A stretch of DNA of 64,000 nt from Dermatobacter hominis (GTDB taxonomy: Bacteria > Actinomycetota > Acidimicrobiia > Acidimicrobiales > Microtrichaceae). The notes below the pieces were generated by a model. The model ran no database searches. It saw nothing but the letters and a program-made list of their open reading frames with translations, and was not told the DNA's origin. Below, piece by piece: positions 38,609-48,965 of this stretch. The position numbers were made by a program, and so were the translations under genes. The DNA lies in NCBI RefSeq assembly GCF_020715685.1, contig NZ_CP085840.1:1240001-1304000 (forward strand), given 5' to 3'. Every line of letters starts with the position of its first letter. Positions within the stretch are counted from its first letter, which is position 1.

Positions 38609-40816
38609 TCAGCGCTCGAGCTGCAGCGGCGGGAGGTCGTCGGCCGGCGTGAAGCCGAGCACCTCGCCGTAGAAGGCCAGCTCGGCCTCGAGCGCCCGCA
38701 CGATCGTGCCGGCCGAGCGGAACCCGTGGGCCTCGCCGGGGAACAGGATCAGCGCGTGCGGGATGCCGCCGGCGTGCAGCGCCTCGCGGAGCACCTCGGC
38801 CTGCGACGGCGGGACGATCGGGTCGTCGGTGCCCTGGAGCAGCAGCACCGGCCGGTCGAGCAGCTCGGCGTGGAACAGCGGCGACCGCTCCTCGTACCGG
38901 GCCGCCTCCTGCGGGTACGGGCCGACGAGGCCGTCGAGGTACCGCGACTCGAACTTGTGGGTGTCGGCCGCGAGCGCCCGGAGGTCGGTGACGCCGTACA
39001 GGCTGCAGGCGGCGGCGAAGACGTCGGAGCGGCAGGTCGCCTCGAGGGCGGTGAACCCCCCGGCCGACCCGCCCCGGATCACGCACCGCCCGCCGTCGAC
39101 CCTGCCCTGGTCGGCCAGCCACCGCACCGCGGCGACGCAGTCCTCGACGTCGGCGACGCCCCACTCGCCGAGCAGCAGGTCCCGGTAGCGGCGGCCGTAG
39201 CCGGTGGACCCGCGGTAGTTCACGTCGACGACGGCGAAGCCCCTCGACGTCCAGAACTGCACCGACGTCGAGTACTCCGCCCGGGCCGACGCGGTGGGGC
39301 CGCCGTGGATGCGCACGACGAGCGGCGGGAGCTCGTCCTCGGGCGCCGACGACGACGCCGAGCACGGCGGGTAGAAGAGCGCGTGGGCGTCCTCGCCGCC
39401 CGAGGTCGGGAACGAGATGCCCTCGGGCAACGAGATCGAGGCCGGCTCGAGGGTGGGGGTCGCGTGCGGCGAACCGGCGCGGTGGTCGACCACCCGCCCG
39501 GTCCGCAGGTCGACCGACCACGCCGAGGTCGGCTGCGCTCCCCCGCCGCCGGCGACGGCCACCACCTGGCCCTGCACCGCCAGGTGCTCGACCGAGGTGA
39601 ACCCGCCGGGCGGCGACGGGACCGGGTCGAGCGAGCCGGTCGACGGGTCCCACACCTGGACCGAGTCGAGCCCCTCGTGCAGGAGGGCGACGACGACCCG
39701 GCCGTCATCGGTGAAGCCGAAGCGGCTCCCGCCCGAGATCCACCGCGGCTCGCCGACCTCGCCCGGCACGTCGAGCGCCACCTCGGCGCGGTCGCCGGCG
39801 CCCTCGTCGGGCAGGCCCGGCGCGGCGGCGCAGCGCAGCTGCCACCAGTCGTCGGCGTCGTCGCACCACCAGAGGCGACCGTCGGGCGACCACGACGGCA
39901 GGCACGCGGCGATCGGCCGGTCGAGCGCTCGTGCGGCCGCGCCGGCACGGCCGCCGGCGACGCGTCGGGCGTCGACGACCACGGGCGCAGCCCCGCTGCC
40001 GTCGTCGGGGTCGTCGGGCCCGTCGGAGCCGGCGCCGTCGGGGTACAGGACGCGTGCGGCCCACACCTCGGCGGCGTCCCACGGCATGTCGGGGTGGTCC
40101 CAGCGCAGCCAGGCCAGCACCGCGCCGTCGGGCGACAGCGCCGGCGCGACCGCCCAGTCGCCGTCGCGCACGAGCGTGGTGGGCGCGCCGCCGTCGACCG
40201 GCACGACCGCCAGCTCGTTCGCCGGCTCGGTGAGCGCGCTGACGACGGCGCCCGCCACGTTCCCGGGGCCCGAGGCCACCTCGGCACCGGGGTGGACCTC
40301 GCGCTCGCACACGATCCAGCGCCGCTCGCCGGGCGGCGTCAGCACGCCGGCGGCGTGCCGCCAGCCGCGCGACGTCGGCGGCGCGGTCGTCACGGGCGTG
40401 GCCGGGCCGCCGACGGCGTCGCAGGTGACGATCCCGCCGCTCAGCCCCTCGGTCCAGAACAGCTGATCGCCATCGGCCCACCAGGAGCCGCCGCCGTACT
40501 CGTTCACGCCGCTCCGGGCCGACATCTCCGCCGGCCCCTCGATCACGCCCTCGACGGCGGGCTCGTCACCGGTCGGGACCGGCGCCCGGCACACGACGAT
40601 GCGACCGTTGAGGTCGGGCCGCTGCTCGCTCCAGCGGATGGTGGTCGAGCCGTCGTCGGCGACCGCCAGCCCCACCGACGACACCCGGACCGCCCCGCCC
40701 GCCGCCTCGCTCGGCGAGAGCGGCGAGGGCCAGGAGCCGAACGGGACCGTGGCGGGCGCGGACGGCATCACGGGCGTGCCGTCCTCGCCGTCGGTCCGCC
40801 CGTCGTGTCCCGGCAC
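38609..40816 (-). CDS. S9 family (prolyl oligopeptidase-type) peptidase
   Basis: A 735-residue serine peptidase. Residues 1-460 form a beta-propeller gate (GGGSWWADGDQLFWTEGL, ACLPSWSPDGRLWWCDD). The C-terminal alpha/beta hydrolase has IHGGPTASARAEYSTSVQFWTSRGFAVVDVNYRGSTGYGRRYRD, the nucleophile elbow RGGSAGGFTALE, VLLLQGTDDPIVPPSQAE (catalytic Asp) and FPGEAHGFRSAGTI (catalytic His). It probably cleaves oligopeptides in the cytoplasm; no signal is present. A GTG at 40816 has ggacag upstream, but an ATG at 40768 nearer FGSWPSP is possible. It follows the aminotransferase gene by 31 bases, so the two are co-transcribed. Confidence 0.88.
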   Translation of the reverse strand: MPGHDGRTDGEDGTPVMPSAPATVPFGSWPSPLSPSEAAGGAVRVSSVGLAVADDGSTTIRWSEQRPDLNGRIVVCRAPVPTGDEPAVEGVIEGPAEMSARSGVNEYGGGSWWADGDQLFWTEGLSGGIVTCDAVGGPATPVTTAPPTSRGWRHAAGVLTPPGERRWIVCEREVHPGAEVASGPGNVAGAVVSALTEPANELAVVPVDGGAPTTLVRDGDWAVAPALSPDGAVLAWLRWDHPDMPWDAAEVWAARVLYPDGAGSDGPDDPDDGSGAAPVVVDARRVAGGRAGAAARALDRPIAACLPSWSPDGRLWWCDDADDWWQLRCAAAPGLPDEGAGDRAEVALDVPGEVGEPRWISGGSRFGFTDDGRVVVALLHEGLDSVQVWDPSTGSLDPVPSPPGGFTSVEHLAVQGQVVAVAGGGGAQPTSAWSVDLRTGRVVDHRAGSPHATPTLEPASISLPEGISFPTSGGEDAHALFYPPCSASSSAPEDELPPLVVRIHGGPTASARAEYSTSVQFWTSRGFAVVDVNYRGSTGYGRRYRDLLLGEWGVADVEDCVAAVRWLADQGRVDGGRCVIRGGSAGGFTALEATCRSDVFAAACSLYGVTDLRALAADTHKFESRYLDGLVGPYPQEAARYEERSPLFHAELLDRPVLLLQGTDDPIVPPSQAEVLREALHAGGIPHALILFPGEAHGFRSAGTIVRALEAELAFYGEVLGFTPADDLPPLQLER

Positions 40817-40847
40817 CTGTCCGTCCGCCGCGTGGTGCTCGGTCGGC

Positions 40848-42059
40848 TCAGCCGGCCACGAGCCGCTGGATGCGGGCGATGCCCTCCTCGAGGTCCTCGT
40901 CGCCCAGGGCGAACGAGAACCGCCCGTAGCCCGGGGCGTCGAACGCCTCGCCCGGCACGAACGCGACCTTGGCCTTGTCGAGCACGAGGTCGGCGAGCTC
41001 GAGCGTGGTCGACGCCGTCTCGCCGCCGAGGTCGCGGCCGAGCAGGCCCGTGAGGTTCGGGAAGGCGTAGAAGGCGCCCTCGGGCTCGAGGCAGGTGATG
41101 CCGTCGATGTCGTTGAGCATGCCGTGCATGACCCGGCGGCGGCGGTCGAACGTCTCGCGCATCATCGCCACGGCCGAGAGGTCACCGCTGACCGCCGCGA
41201 GCGCGGCGCGCTGCGACACGTTCGCCACGTTCGAGCAGAGGTGGCTCTGCAGGTTCGACACCGCCTTCACGACGTCGTCGGGGCCGATCAGCCAGCCGAC
41301 GCGCCAGCCGGTCATCGCGTAGGTCTTGGCGACGCCGTTGAGGATGATCGTCTGGTCGGCGAGCTCGGGCACGACGGCGAGGATCGAGTGGTGCTCGTGG
41401 CCGTCGTAGACGAGGTGCTCGTAGATCTCGTCGGTGATGACGATGACGCCGTGCTCGAGCGCCCAGCGGCCGATCGCCTCGATCTCGTCGCGCGGGTACA
41501 CCGCTCCGGTCGGGTTCGACGGCGAGACGAAGACCAGGGCCTTGGTCCGCTCGGTGCGGGCGGCCTCGAGCTGGTCGACGGTGACGCGGAAGCCCGTGTC
41601 CTCGGTGGTCGACAGGACCACCGGCTCTCCGCCGGCGAGACGGATCGGCTCGGGGTAGGTCGTCCAGTACGGCGCCGGGAGCAGGACCTCGTCGCCGTCG
41701 TCGACGACGGCCAGCACCGCCTCGTAGACGGCCTGCTTGCCGCCGTTGGTGACCACGACCTGCGAGGGCTGGACGGTCACGCCGGAGTCCCGCAGGGTCT
41801 TGGCCGCGATCGCCTCGCGCAGCTCGGGCAGGCCCGGCGCCGGGGTGTAGCGGTGGTTCTTCGGGTCGCTGCAGGCGGCGATGGCGGCCTGCACGATCGG
41901 CTCGGGCGTCGGGAAGTCGGGCTCCCCTGCGCCGAACCCGATGACGGGGTCCCCGGCGGCCTTCATGGCCTTGGCCTTGGCGTCGACCGCGAGGGTGGCG
42001 GACGGGGCGATGCCGGCGACGCGTCGGGAGATCCGACCCGTAGTGGTGGGGGCGCTCAT
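40848..42059 (-). CDS. Class I pyridoxal-phosphate aminotransferase (aspartate type)
   Basis: A 403-residue fold-type I aminotransferase. Marks are [37 protein letters not shown], the asparagine in [27 protein letters not shown], the PLP lysine in [20 protein letters not shown], and the substrate arginine in YGRFSFALG. It is most like the aspartate/prephenate aminotransferase group that makes aspartate, which would feed the aspartate-family genes nearby (thrB, metY). The ATG follows TAGCGT by eight bases. It is divergent from serC across 227 bases. Confidence 0.88.
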   Translation of the reverse strand: MSAPTTTGRISRRVAGIAPSATLAVDAKAKAMKAAGDPVIGFGAGEPDFPTPEPIVQAAIAACSDPKNHRYTPAPGLPELREAIAAKTLRDSGVTVQPSQVVVTNGGKQAVYEAVLAVVDDGDEVLLPAPYWTTYPEPIRLAGGEPVVLSTTEDTGFRVTVDQLEAARTERTKALVFVSPSNPTGAVYPRDEIEAIGRWALEHGVIVITDEIYEHLVYDGHEHHSILAVVPELADQTIILNGVAKTYAMTGWRVGWLIGPDDVVKAVSNLQSHLCSNVANVSQRAALAAVSGDLSAVAMMRETFDRRRRVMHGMLNDIDGITCLEPEGAFYAFPNLTGLLGRDLGGETASTTLELADLVLDKAKVAFVPGEAFDAPGYGRFSFALGDEDLEEGIARIQRLVAG

Positions 42060-42142
42060 GGTCTCGAACGCTACCCGGCCCCACGACCGCCCTCCTCACG
42101 GGTTCCCCGCCCCGAACGGCCCGGCTCGCCTGCCCGGCGGCG

Positions 42143-42195
42143 CCGTTCCTGCGTCGGCCTCCGTCGCTCAGCGACGGCAACCCACGCAGGAACGG
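42143..42195. repeat. Long inverted repeat in the aminotransferase-serC divergent region
   Basis: Outer arms ccgttcctgcgt (42143-42154) and acgcaggaacgg (42184-42195) are perfect; an inner stem ccgtcgc-tca-gcgacgg (42161-42177) is perfect too. The inner tccgtcg...cgacgg core resembles the tips of the hairpins at 22061 and 38510. Unlike those, it lies between two divergent promoters, so it is not a terminator. Confidence 0.7.
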
Positions 42196-42229
42196 GGCAG
42201 GAGCGGTGCCAGGTGGCGGAGCGACGTGA

Positions 42230-43414
<1,185 letters not shown>

Positions 43415-43500
43415 CTTCGGCCGACCGACGAGCCGACCGGCAGCGGAGGGAGCGACCGTGAGGGCAGCCAGCTGGACCGGGCCCCGGTGACGGGGCGCAC

Positions 43501-44703
43501 GTGGAGCTGCTGAGCCTCGCGCTCGTGCTGCTCGCCGCGGTCGTGGCGGGCCGCGCGGCCGAGGCGGTCGGGATCCCGGCCGTCGTGGGCGAGATCGCGG
43601 CGGGACTCCTGCTCGGCCCGTCGGCGCTCGACCTCGTCGGGCCGTCGGAGGGGCTCGCGCTCCTGGCCGAGCTCGGCGTGCTCGTGCTGCTGCTGCAGGT
43701 CGGCCTCGGGCTCGAGACGACCGAGATGCGCGCGGTCGGCACGCCGGCCGTGCGGGTCGCCGTGATCGGCGTGGTCGTGCCGTTCGCCACAGGCTGGGGC
43801 GCCGCGGTCGCCCTGGGCGTCGACTCCACGACCGCCCTGTTCCTCGGTGCCGCGCTCGTCGCCACCTCGGTCGGCATCACGGCGAGGACCTTCGCCGACG
43901 CCGGCGTGCTCGACGGCACCGAGGCCCGGATCGTGCTGGGTGCCGCCGTCGTCGACGACGTCCTCGGCCTGCTCGTGCTCAGCGTGGTGCTCCGGGTGGC
44001 GACCGGCGGCGGCGTGGACCTCGGCGCGACCGCGTTGTCGCTGCTGCTGGCCTGCGGGTTCCTGGTCGTGTCGATGGTCGTCGGGATCCGGCTCGTGCCG
44101 CCCGTGTTCGCCTGGATCGGCCGCACGGGCGCCGGCGGGTACGTCCCGCTCCTCGCCGGCCTGGTGCTCATGCTGCTGCTCGCCGAGGGCGCCGCCCGCG
44201 CCGAGCTCGCGCCGCTCATCGGCGCGCTGGTCGCCGGCGTGCTGCTCGCCCGCACCGACCAGGCCGAGCGGATCAGCCGCGGCGTCGCCCCGATCGCAGC
44301 GCTGCTCGTCCCGGTCTTCTTCGTCGCGGTCGGCATCGACGTCGACCTCGGCGCGCTCGGCTCCTCCACCGTGCTGGTCCTGGCCGGGGTCCTGTTCGCG
44401 GTGGGCGTCGTCGGCAAGGCGGTGTCGGGGCTCGGCGTCGGCGGCGGGGCGGTCGACCGGCTGCTCGTCGGGATCGGCATGGTGCCCCGCGGCGAGGTCG
44501 GGCTGGCCTTCGCGGCGACCGGGCTCGGCGCCGCGGTGCTCGACGACGACCGCTACGCGGCGATCGTCGTCGTCGTCCTGGCGACGACGATCGTCGCCCC
44601 GCTGCTCATCCGTTGGCGCCTCGGCGCACGCCGTCCTTCCGCCGCGGCGGCACGCACCCCCGACGACCCGGGCACCGCTCCGCCCGGCGCCCCGGCGGCC
44701 TAG
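43501..44703 (+). CDS. CPA2-type cation:proton antiporter (KefB-like, membrane part only)
   Basis: A 400-residue membrane protein with about 12 hydrophobic helices. It has AEAVGIPAVVGEIAAGLLLGPSALDLVGP and LAELGVLVLLLQVGLGLETTEMR at the N-terminus, SVGITARTFADAGVLDGTEARIVLGAAVVDDVLGLLVLSVV (the unwound-helix region with its acidic pair) and MVPRGEVGLAFAATGLGAAVLDDDRYAAIVVVVLATTIVAPLL. It lacks a TrkA-N domain. It should exchange Na+ or K+ for protons. The GTG at 43501 has no ribosome binding site, but a 10-codon frame just upstream (GTG 43458, stop 43490) has a good ggaggg motif and may be coupled to it. Confidence 0.85.
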   Translation: MELLSLALVLLAAVVAGRAAEAVGIPAVVGEIAAGLLLGPSALDLVGPSEGLALLAELGVLVLLLQVGLGLETTEMRAVGTPAVRVAVIGVVVPFATGWGAAVALGVDSTTALFLGAALVATSVGITARTFADAGVLDGTEARIVLGAAVVDDVLGLLVLSVVLRVATGGGVDLGATALSLLLACGFLVVSMVVGIRLVPPVFAWIGRTGAGGYVPLLAGLVLMLLLAEGAARAELAPLIGALVAGVLLARTDQAERISRGVAPIAALLVPVFFVAVGIDVDLGALGSSTVLVLAGVLFAVGVVGKAVSGLGVGGGAVDRLLVGIGMVPRGEVGLAFAATGLGAAVLDDDRYAAIVVVVLATTIVAPLLIRWRLGARRPSAAAARTPDDPGTAPPGAPAA

Positions 44704-44781
44704 GCGCGAGACTGACGTCACACATGCCCTCGGCGGGTTCCGCTGCGGGTGACGGGGACGCAGCCGACATCAGGGGGACGC

Positions 44782-46530
44782 ATGCCGACCGCAACGGAGA
44801 TCCGCGCGCAGCTGACGGGGCCCGGGGGTCCGTTCGAGATCGTCGAGGAGAAGGTCGACGACCAGGCCATGCGGGTCTACAAGGACCGATTCAACGACCT
44901 CCGGGTCGTCGCCAGCTTCGGCCAGTCCCACGGCGACAAGGTGTTCATCGTCCGTGGCGACGAGCGCATCACGTACCGCGAGTTCATGCGCGGTGCGAAC
45001 TCCGTGAGCCGGCGCCTGGCAGCCATCGGCGTGGGCCACGGCGACCGGGTCGCGGTGCTCAGCCAGAACAACCCCGAGTGGTGCCTGACCTTCTGGGGCA
45101 CCGTCGACATCGGCGCCGTCCTCGTCGGGCTCAACGGCTGGTGGATCACCGACGAGGTCGTCTACGGGCTCGAGGACTCCGGCGCACGCGTGCTCGTGGC
45201 GGACCGGAAGCGGTTCGAGCGGATCGTCGACGAGTTCGACGGCATCGACACCCTCGAGCACGTGTTCCTCATCGACGCCGACCCGTCGGACTTCGCCGGG
45301 CCCGACGGTTCGGTGAGCCCGAAGCTCCACCGCTTCGACGAGCTGCTCACCGAGCCCACCGACGACCTGCCGACCGAGCCGATCGACGAGGGCGACCCGG
45401 CCGTCATCTTCTACACGTCGGGCACGACGGGTCGCCCCAAGGGCGCGATCTCGACGCACCGCAACATGATCGCCAACCTCCAGAACACCGTCTTCCTGCT
45501 CACGCTCGGCGCGATGGTGCAGGCCACCGACCCCGACGCCGATCAGGGCCCCGAGGCGCCGTCGGACGGGACGGGCCAGCCCGTCGCCCTGCTCACCTCT
45601 CCGCTCTTCCACGTGTCGGGCTGCCACTCCGTGCTCGTCGTCGGGATGATGGCCGGGCTGCGGCTCGTGATCCTGCCGGGTCGCTTCACGCCCGAGGCCG
45701 CGTTCGACGCCATCGAGAAGGAGCGCATCCAGCTCTGGGCGACCGTGCCGACCATGATCTGGCGCTGCTGCGAGCACCCCGACCGCCACGACTGGGACCT
45801 GAGCTCGATCACCTCGGTCAGCTTCGGCGGCTCGCCGTCGGCCGACGAGCTGCAGCGCCGCATCCGCGAGACGTTCCCGAACGTGAAGGCGACGACCAAC
45901 GCCTACGGGCTGACCGAGTCGTCCTCGGCCGCCACGGCGCTCACCGGCCGCGACTCGCTGGAGCGGCCCGACTCGGTCGGGCTGCCGATGCCCAACACCG
46001 AGCTGGCGATCGCCGGTCCCGACGGCACCCACCTGGGCGCCGGCGCCACCGGTGAGGTCCTGATCCGGGGCCCGCTGATCATGGCAGGCTATTGGAACAA
46101 GCCCGAGGCCACCGCCAGCACGGTCATCGACGGGTGGCTCCACACCGGCGATGTCGGCCACCTGGACGAGGACGGCTACCTCTACATCACGGACCGCGCC
46201 AAGGACATGCTGATCCGCGGCGGCGAGAACGTGTACTGCGTCGAGATCGAGAACCGCCTGGTCGAGCACCCGTCGATCGCCGACGCAGCGGTCGTGGGCG
46301 TGCCGCACCCGGAGCTCGGCGAGGAGGTCAAGGCCGTGATCGAGCTCGCGCCCGGCGAGGAGATCAGCGACGCCGACCTCCGCACCTGGGTCGCCGAGAC
46401 GCTGGCGGCGTTCAAGGTGCCGGCCTACGTGCAGCGCTGGGACGGCAAGCTCCCGCGCAACGCCTCGGGCAAGCTGCTCAAGAACGTGATCCGGGGCGAG
46501 GGAGAGGTCAGCTTCGCCGAGACCATGTGA
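44782..46530 (+). CDS. Acyl-CoA synthetase (AMP-forming)
   Basis: A 582-residue ANL-superfamily ligase that adenylates a carboxylic acid and transfers it to CoA. Motifs: the phosphate loop VIFYTSGTTGRPKGAISTHRNM, FHVSGCH, TTNAYGLTESSSAAT, the hinge WLHTGDVGHLDEDGYLYITDRAKDMLIRGGENVYCVEIEN and the C-terminal catalytic lysine in PRNASGKLLKNVIRGE. Acyl specificity is not evident; it resembles medium/long-chain fatty acid ligases. ggggg precedes the ATG at 44782. The kinase gene starts 53 bases later on the same strand. Confidence 0.92.
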   Translation: MPTATEIRAQLTGPGGPFEIVEEKVDDQAMRVYKDRFNDLRVVASFGQSHGDKVFIVRGDERITYREFMRGANSVSRRLAAIGVGHGDRVAVLSQNNPEWCLTFWGTVDIGAVLVGLNGWWITDEVVYGLEDSGARVLVADRKRFERIVDEFDGIDTLEHVFLIDADPSDFAGPDGSVSPKLHRFDELLTEPTDDLPTEPIDEGDPAVIFYTSGTTGRPKGAISTHRNMIANLQNTVFLLTLGAMVQATDPDADQGPEAPSDGTGQPVALLTSPLFHVSGCHSVLVVGMMAGLRLVILPGRFTPEAAFDAIEKERIQLWATVPTMIWRCCEHPDRHDWDLSSITSVSFGGSPSADELQRRIRETFPNVKATTNAYGLTESSSAATALTGRDSLERPDSVGLPMPNTELAIAGPDGTHLGAGATGEVLIRGPLIMAGYWNKPEATASTVIDGWLHTGDVGHLDEDGYLYITDRAKDMLIRGGENVYCVEIENRLVEHPSIADAAVVGVPHPELGEEVKAVIELAPGEEISDADLRTWVAETLAAFKVPAYVQRWDGKLPRNASGKLLKNVIRGEGEVSFAETM

Positions 46531-46583
46531 CCGGTCGGCGGGCGCAGCTGCCAAGGCGCAGTGCCGCCGTGGCACGCTTGGGC

Positions 46584-47630
46584 GTGGCCAAGGACCCGCG
46601 ATCGACCCGTGACGTCCGCCGACCGCTGCCGGGCGGCGCACCACCGGCGTGGGTCACGATCGCGGCGCTCGTGGCGATCGTCGTCATCACCGTCGCCCTG
46701 ACGCCGTTCCAGGACGAGCTCGAGCGAGCGGTGAAGGCCCTCCTCCTCGTGGTGCCGGTGGTGGGAGCGGCCGCGCTCGGAGGTCGGGTGCCGGGCTACA
46801 TCGCCGCCGGCGCGGCGACGATCGGCTTCTCCATGTCGCTGCCGCCGATCGGTTCGCCGCTGCAGATCGCGGTGACCGGCGACGTGGTGGCGCTCATCGT
46901 GTTCTTCCTGGTGGCGCTCGTCGTGTCCACCCTGGTGTCGAACCGGATCGACGTCCTCGCCGAGGCCGATCGCCAGCGCACTCTGCTGCTGCGGTCGGTG
47001 TCGCACGACCTCCGCACGCCGCTCGCCACGATCAGGGCCGCGTCGACCGAGCTGCTCGACGACGTCGAGCACACTCCCGAGGTCGAGGAGCGCCTGCTGC
47101 GGCTCGTCGACCTCGAAGCGGCCCGGCTCGACCGCCTCGTGTCGAACCTCCTCGAGCTCAACCGGATCGAGTCGGGGGCGATGGAGCCGCGGCGGGTGCC
47201 GATCGACCCCGAGGTGCTCATCCGGCGGTCCGTCGAGCGGTTCCGACTCGCACCGAACGGCGTCGTCGTGGAGCTCGACCTCGACGACGAGCTCCCCGTC
47301 ATCCAGGTCGACGCCACGCAGGTGGACCAGGTGCTGTCGAACCTCCTCGACAACGCCATCCGCCACAGCGCTGACGGCAGCCCGGTGACGTTGGCGGCCA
47401 GCGGAGAGGGCTCGGGTGTGCGGATCGAGGTGGCGGACCGCGGACCCGGCGTCCCCCCGGAGGAGGCGGAGCTGGTGTTCCAGCCGTTCCGATCCGGGAC
47501 GATCGCCGGGTCGAGCGGCGTCGGGCTGGCGATCAGTCGGGCGATCGTCGAACGTCACGGCGGTACGATCTCCGTCGATGATCGACCAGGCGGAGGCGCA
47601 AGGTTCGTCGTCACCTTCCCGGCAGGGTGA
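46584..47630 (+). CDS. KdpD-like sensor histidine kinase (DUF4118 type)
   Basis: A 348-residue membrane kinase. Four close-packed membrane segments (about residues 18-112, DUF4118) are followed by a HisKA helix with RSVSHDLRTPLATIRAAS (phospho-His), a HATPase domain with NLLDNAIRHSADGSPV (N box), VADRGPGVPPEEAELVFQPF (G1/F boxes) and SSGVGLAISRAIVERHGG (G2). It corresponds to the C-terminal half of KdpD; the N-terminal KdpD and UspA domains are missing. No kdpFABC genes are near, so the stimulus is unknown. The GTG at 46584 is the best start. The regulator gene overlaps its end by 53 bases. Confidence 0.85.
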   Translation: MAKDPRSTRDVRRPLPGGAPPAWVTIAALVAIVVITVALTPFQDELERAVKALLLVVPVVGAAALGGRVPGYIAAGAATIGFSMSLPPIGSPLQIAVTGDVVALIVFFLVALVVSTLVSNRIDVLAEADRQRTLLLRSVSHDLRTPLATIRAASTELLDDVEHTPEVEERLLRLVDLEAARLDRLVSNLLELNRIESGAMEPRRVPIDPEVLIRRSVERFRLAPNGVVVELDLDDELPVIQVDATQVDQVLSNLLDNAIRHSADGSPVTLAASGEGSGVRIEVADRGPGVPPEEAELVFQPFRSGTIAGSSGVGLAISRAIVERHGGTISVDDRPGGGARFVVTFPAG

Positions 47631-48342
47631 CGCCCCGACCACAGGATCCGGTTCCAACACGGTGCTGGTGATCGAGGACGACCCCTCGGTCGCCGAGGTG
47701 CTCACGACAGCGCTGGGGGCCCGGGACCACACCGTGATCGTCACCCGGACGGGCGAGGCAGCGCTCCGAGCGATCGTCGCCGCACATCCCGACGTCGTGC
47801 TGCTCGACCTCGGGCTCCCCGACATGGACGGCCTGGAGGTGTGCCGGCGCATCCGCCAGCGCTCGACCCTGCCGGTGATCGTGCTCACCGCCGACGGCGA
47901 CGAGGCCCGCAAGGTCGAGGCCCTCGACCTCGGCGCGGACGACTACGTGACCAAGCCGTTCTCGATGCCCGAGCTGATGGCGAGGCTGCGGGCGGCGCAG
48001 CGGCGCCAGCAGGTGTCGAACGACGACTTCGCCAGCAGGGCGCCGTTGCAGCTGGGCGGGCTCTTCATCGACACCGATGCGCACCTCGTCAGCGTGGACG
48101 GCGCCCGCGTCCACCTCACGCAGAAGGAGTTCGCGCTCCTGGCCGCCATGGCCCGGCGGCCGAACGCGCTGCTGACCCACCAGGCGATCATGGACGCCGT
48201 GTGGCCATCGGGTGGCGGCACCACCGAATCGCTCCGGGTCCACGTCACCAACCTGCGGCGGAAGGTCGCGGACGCCACCGGGGTCGAGGTCCAGACCGAG
48301 CCGGGCGTCGGCTACCGGCTGGTGGTCTCCGGCGCCGCGTGA
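47578..48342 (+). CDS. KdpE/OmpR-type response regulator
   Basis: A 254-residue regulator with a receiver domain (TVLVIEDDPSVAEVL, phospho-acceptor in DVVLLDLGLPDMDGL, VIVLTADG, DYVTKPFSMPELMAR) and an OmpR-type winged helix (VHLTQKEFALLAAMARRPNALLTHQAIMDAVWP ... ESLRVHVTNLRRKV ... GVGYRLV). An ATG at 47578 overlapping the kinase gene is preceded by TACGAT eight bases upstream, which could be an internal leaderless promoter. A start closer to the receiver (GTG near 47662) is possible because the first 27 residues look disordered. It is the cognate partner of the kinase upstream. Confidence 0.88.
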   Translation: MIDQAEAQGSSSPSRQGDAPTTGSGSNTVLVIEDDPSVAEVLTTALGARDHTVIVTRTGEAALRAIVAAHPDVVLLDLGLPDMDGLEVCRRIRQRSTLPVIVLTADGDEARKVEALDLGADDYVTKPFSMPELMARLRAAQRRQQVSNDDFASRAPLQLGGLFIDTDAHLVSVDGARVHLTQKEFALLAAMARRPNALLTHQAIMDAVWPSGGGTTESLRVHVTNLRRKVADATGVEVQTEPGVGYRLVVSGAA

Positions 48343-48352
48343 TCGTCCGCCC

Positions 48353-48892
48353 GTGACCGGCGCGTCCGTGTCCGTGGGGTCGCCTCCCCGAGCGGTGGCC
48401 CTGGTCCGCTGGCCGGAGCAGACCGATCGCCGTGCGGCGCTCTGCTCCGAGGCGCGCCCGCGCCTGCTCCTGCTCGAAGCGGACGATCCGCCGCCCGAGC
48501 CGCTCGACGACCTCGAGGACTGGGTGCGGCTCCCGGTGTCCGACGCGGACCTCCGATCCCGCGCCGAGTGGTTGCTTCGACGTGCGCCGCTCCCCGGACG
48601 CCCGGTCCTGGACGACGACGGCGTGCTGCACTCCGGTGACCAGCACCTGGCGCTGCCGCCGATCGAGGCCCGGATGACGGGCGTGCTGCTCGAGCGGTTC
48701 GGCGCGGTCGCCAGCCGCGAGTCGGTCGTCCGGGCGGCGTGGCCGGACGCCGCACCCGGCCGGAACGCCCTGGACGTGCACATCCTGCGGCTCCGCAGGC
48801 GGCTCGAGCCGGTGGGGCTCGCCGTGCGGACCGTGCGGAACCGGGGCTACCGGCTGGAGCCGGTCGCCACGCCGGACGGCCCGCGGAGCTGA
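48353..48892 (+). CDS. Winged-helix protein with degenerate receiver-like N-terminus
   Basis: A 179-residue protein whose C-terminal half is a standard OmpR-type winged helix (LPPIEARMTGVLLERFGAVASRESVVRAAWPDAAPGRNALDVHILRLRRRLEPVGLAVRTVRNRGYRLEPV). The first 85 residues alternate like a receiver fold (AVALVRWPEQTDRRAAL, PRLLLLEADDPPPE, DWVRLPVSDADLRSRAEWLLRR) but lack the acidic pocket and phospho-acceptor, so it should not be phosphorylated. It follows the response regulator by 10 bases and is convergent with an ammonium transporter. It may be an unconventional nitrogen or ion regulator; that is inference. Confidence 0.7.
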   Translation: MTGASVSVGSPPRAVALVRWPEQTDRRAALCSEARPRLLLLEADDPPPEPLDDLEDWVRLPVSDADLRSRAEWLLRRAPLPGRPVLDDDGVLHSGDQHLALPPIEARMTGVLLERFGAVASRESVVRAAWPDAAPGRNALDVHILRLRRRLEPVGLAVRTVRNRGYRLEPVATPDGPRS

Positions 48893-48907
48893 GCCCGGGC
48901 GCGGGTC

Positions 48908-48929
48908 GGCGGCCCCAGGAGGGGCCGCC
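48908..48929. terminator. Hairpin between convergent genes
   Basis: A perfect 9-bp stem, ggcggcccc-agga-ggggccgcc, 15 bases after the winged-helix gene stop and 36 bases from the transporter stop. No T tract. Confidence 0.6.
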
Positions 48930-48965
48930 AACCGCGTCGCCGAGCAGGAACCCGGGCCGTGGCCC

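Noticed and set aside
46584-48342. The kinase-regulator pair as a potassium-responsive KdpDE system
   Set aside because: The kinase lacks the KdpD and UspA-like N-terminal domains and no kdpFABC genes are present, so only similarity to the C-terminal half is claimed.
48353-48892. The winged-helix protein as GlnR
   Set aside because: GlnR keeps a full receiver-type N-terminal domain with a characteristic sequence; this shorter protein does not match it, so only a possible link to the amt genes is suggested.
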